From assembly GCA_013399015.1 (NCBI GenBank), contig VWZX01004666.1:2543603-2607602 (forward strand): 64,000 nucleotides of DNA, in the 5' to 3' direction. The first letter of the stretch is position 1, and each line of letters starts with the position of its first letter. A program made the position numbers and the translations under genes. The notes under the pieces are model-generated. The model did no database searches. It saw only the letters and a list, made by a program, of their open reading frames with translations, and was not told the DNA's origin. This DNA is from Galbula dea (taxonomy: Eukaryota > Chordata > Aves > Piciformes > Galbulidae). This document shows, piece by piece, positions 63,101 to 64,000 of the stretch.

Positions 63101-64000
63101 ATTCTGTGTCTTAAAGTATTCCCTCAATGTTTTAGAGACTGTGTTAAATCCAAGGTCTCCATTAGGCTGCTTCACTTTTATTAACAATTACAATGAAGAC
63201 TGATTATTCTCTGTACACTTTCTGCCACCACACAAATTTTGCTTTCCTTTGATTTCTTGCAGGCTTTTCCTATTACAGGTGACAGCATAATAGTGATGGG
63301 GAATATTTATTTAAATGTGAGACAGAATGCCCACAGTATAAGAGTTTGCAGAGTCAGCAGAGGGGGAGAGGGCAAAAAGGTGATTTGAGAAACATGCCTG
63401 ACTTTTTGAAGGTCTTCATATTTCTGGCATGTGATTGATTTACAATTTTAGAAATGATCATTGAGATTAATGTTATTCCAGCGTTGAAGTGTGATGGGAC
63501 ACGTCCCAGTGCGTCCTGCTGGGTCTAAAGCACTGGTAAAATCATCAGAGCTCTATTAATTGCAAAAGAGCTAAGCTTTGCAACCATGTGAAGAGCTGGT
63601 CCTGACACACTAGGAGCCAGTTGGGATACTAGCTTGTAGTTTGCTTTCAAGCTAAGGTAATTTTGCATTTTTGAGATATCACAGGAGCAAGAGAGGCACA
63701 AGTATGCTAAAGGGTCTCAAAATGGTTGTTTTTATAAGAGTGAACAGTACAGAAAGCCCTTCTTTTTTGTAATGACTTTCTTTCCTGGTCAGTACAGGAG
63801 AAACACTAGAAGAACATTCTCAAAGAAGCTCATTGTTAGCTTGCTGAAGAAGATAACTCACTAAGGCATAGACTTGAACAAAGTCAAGTTTCTAGTACCA
63901 AGTTATGGCCAAAGCAATTCTATATGGCCTGGCCTTCAAACAACTGGGGTTCTTTATTAATAAACAGCTAGAAGCAAACTGAAGTTCAGTTCCTTCAGCA

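Larger units (their letters stand above)
54944..64000 (+). other. TRABD2B: TRABD2B intron 2, 5' portion (continues past the window)
   Basis: No continuation of the TIKI domain was recognised in any frame after the GTAAGG donor, so at least 9.06 kb of intron 2 lies here. That fits the very long introns known for this gene in mammals. The sequence is mostly AT-rich and unique. I saw no CR1 or MIR copy, in contrast with the upstream flank. Two segments stand out by CpG retention or motif content (57420-57830 and 60010-60130) and are listed separately. Short open frames here have no recognisable domain and no splice support. Confidence 0.7.

Noticed and set aside
63495..63508. TGGGAC-AC-GTCCCA palindrome in intron 2
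   Set aside because: A single short palindrome without neighbouring motifs; not enough to suggest function.

Overview
The window is eukaryotic nuclear DNA, most likely from a bird. Three things point there: several 3'-truncated CR1 LINE copies with the typical ATTCTATG or ATTCTGTG octamer tail, no recognisable Alu, B1/B2 or L1 sequence, and a vertebrate gene with short GC-rich 5' exons in a CpG island set in otherwise AT-rich DNA. I saw nothing bacterial, no CRISPR array, no rRNA and no tRNA gene.

Only one protein-coding gene can be supported. It is the 5' part of a TIKI-family gene, best matched to TRABD2B (TIKI2), on the + strand. Exon 1 (53478-53585) carries the start codon and signal peptide. 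Exon 2 (54383-54943) carries the first half of the TraB/TIKI metalloprotease domain, including the first GxxH motif. Both exons are multiples of three and join in phase 0 at consensus splice sites. Intron 1 is about 0.8 kb and holds a 208-base assembly gap. Intron 2 runs off the right edge, so the rest of the catalytic domain, the second GxxH motif and the membrane anchor lie outside. TIKI proteins remove a short N-terminal piece from Wnt ligands and so inhibit Wnt signalling.

Layout: 1 to about 52.8 kb is a gene-poor flank. It holds CR1 copies near 9.8, 28.5-29.0, 32.1-32.7, 36.6-38.0 and 49.1 kb (the 36.6-38.0 kb copy is split by a younger CR1), four decayed MIR/CORE-SINE-like copies, and scattered homopolymers, microsatellites and G-rich tracts. 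About 52.8-54.2 kb is the CpG-island promoter with paired CTCF-like motifs, an Sp1-type box and a purine-rich 5' leader. 54.9-64.0 kb is the start of intron 2, with no recognisable transposon but two stretches that look like candidate regulatory elements.

I did not find an undescribed multi-gene system. The observations most worth following are non-coding: four palindromes in 82 bp at 10999-11080, a CCAAT/CRE pair near 17.8 kb, a CpG-retaining TAAT-rich block at 39.1-39.9 kb, a small insertion with an 8-bp duplication in a CR1 tail, a perfect 14-bp RNA-type hairpin at 43.7 kb, paired CTCF-like cores in the TRABD2B promoter, and a CpG-retaining segment with two TCF/LEF-type motifs in intron 2.
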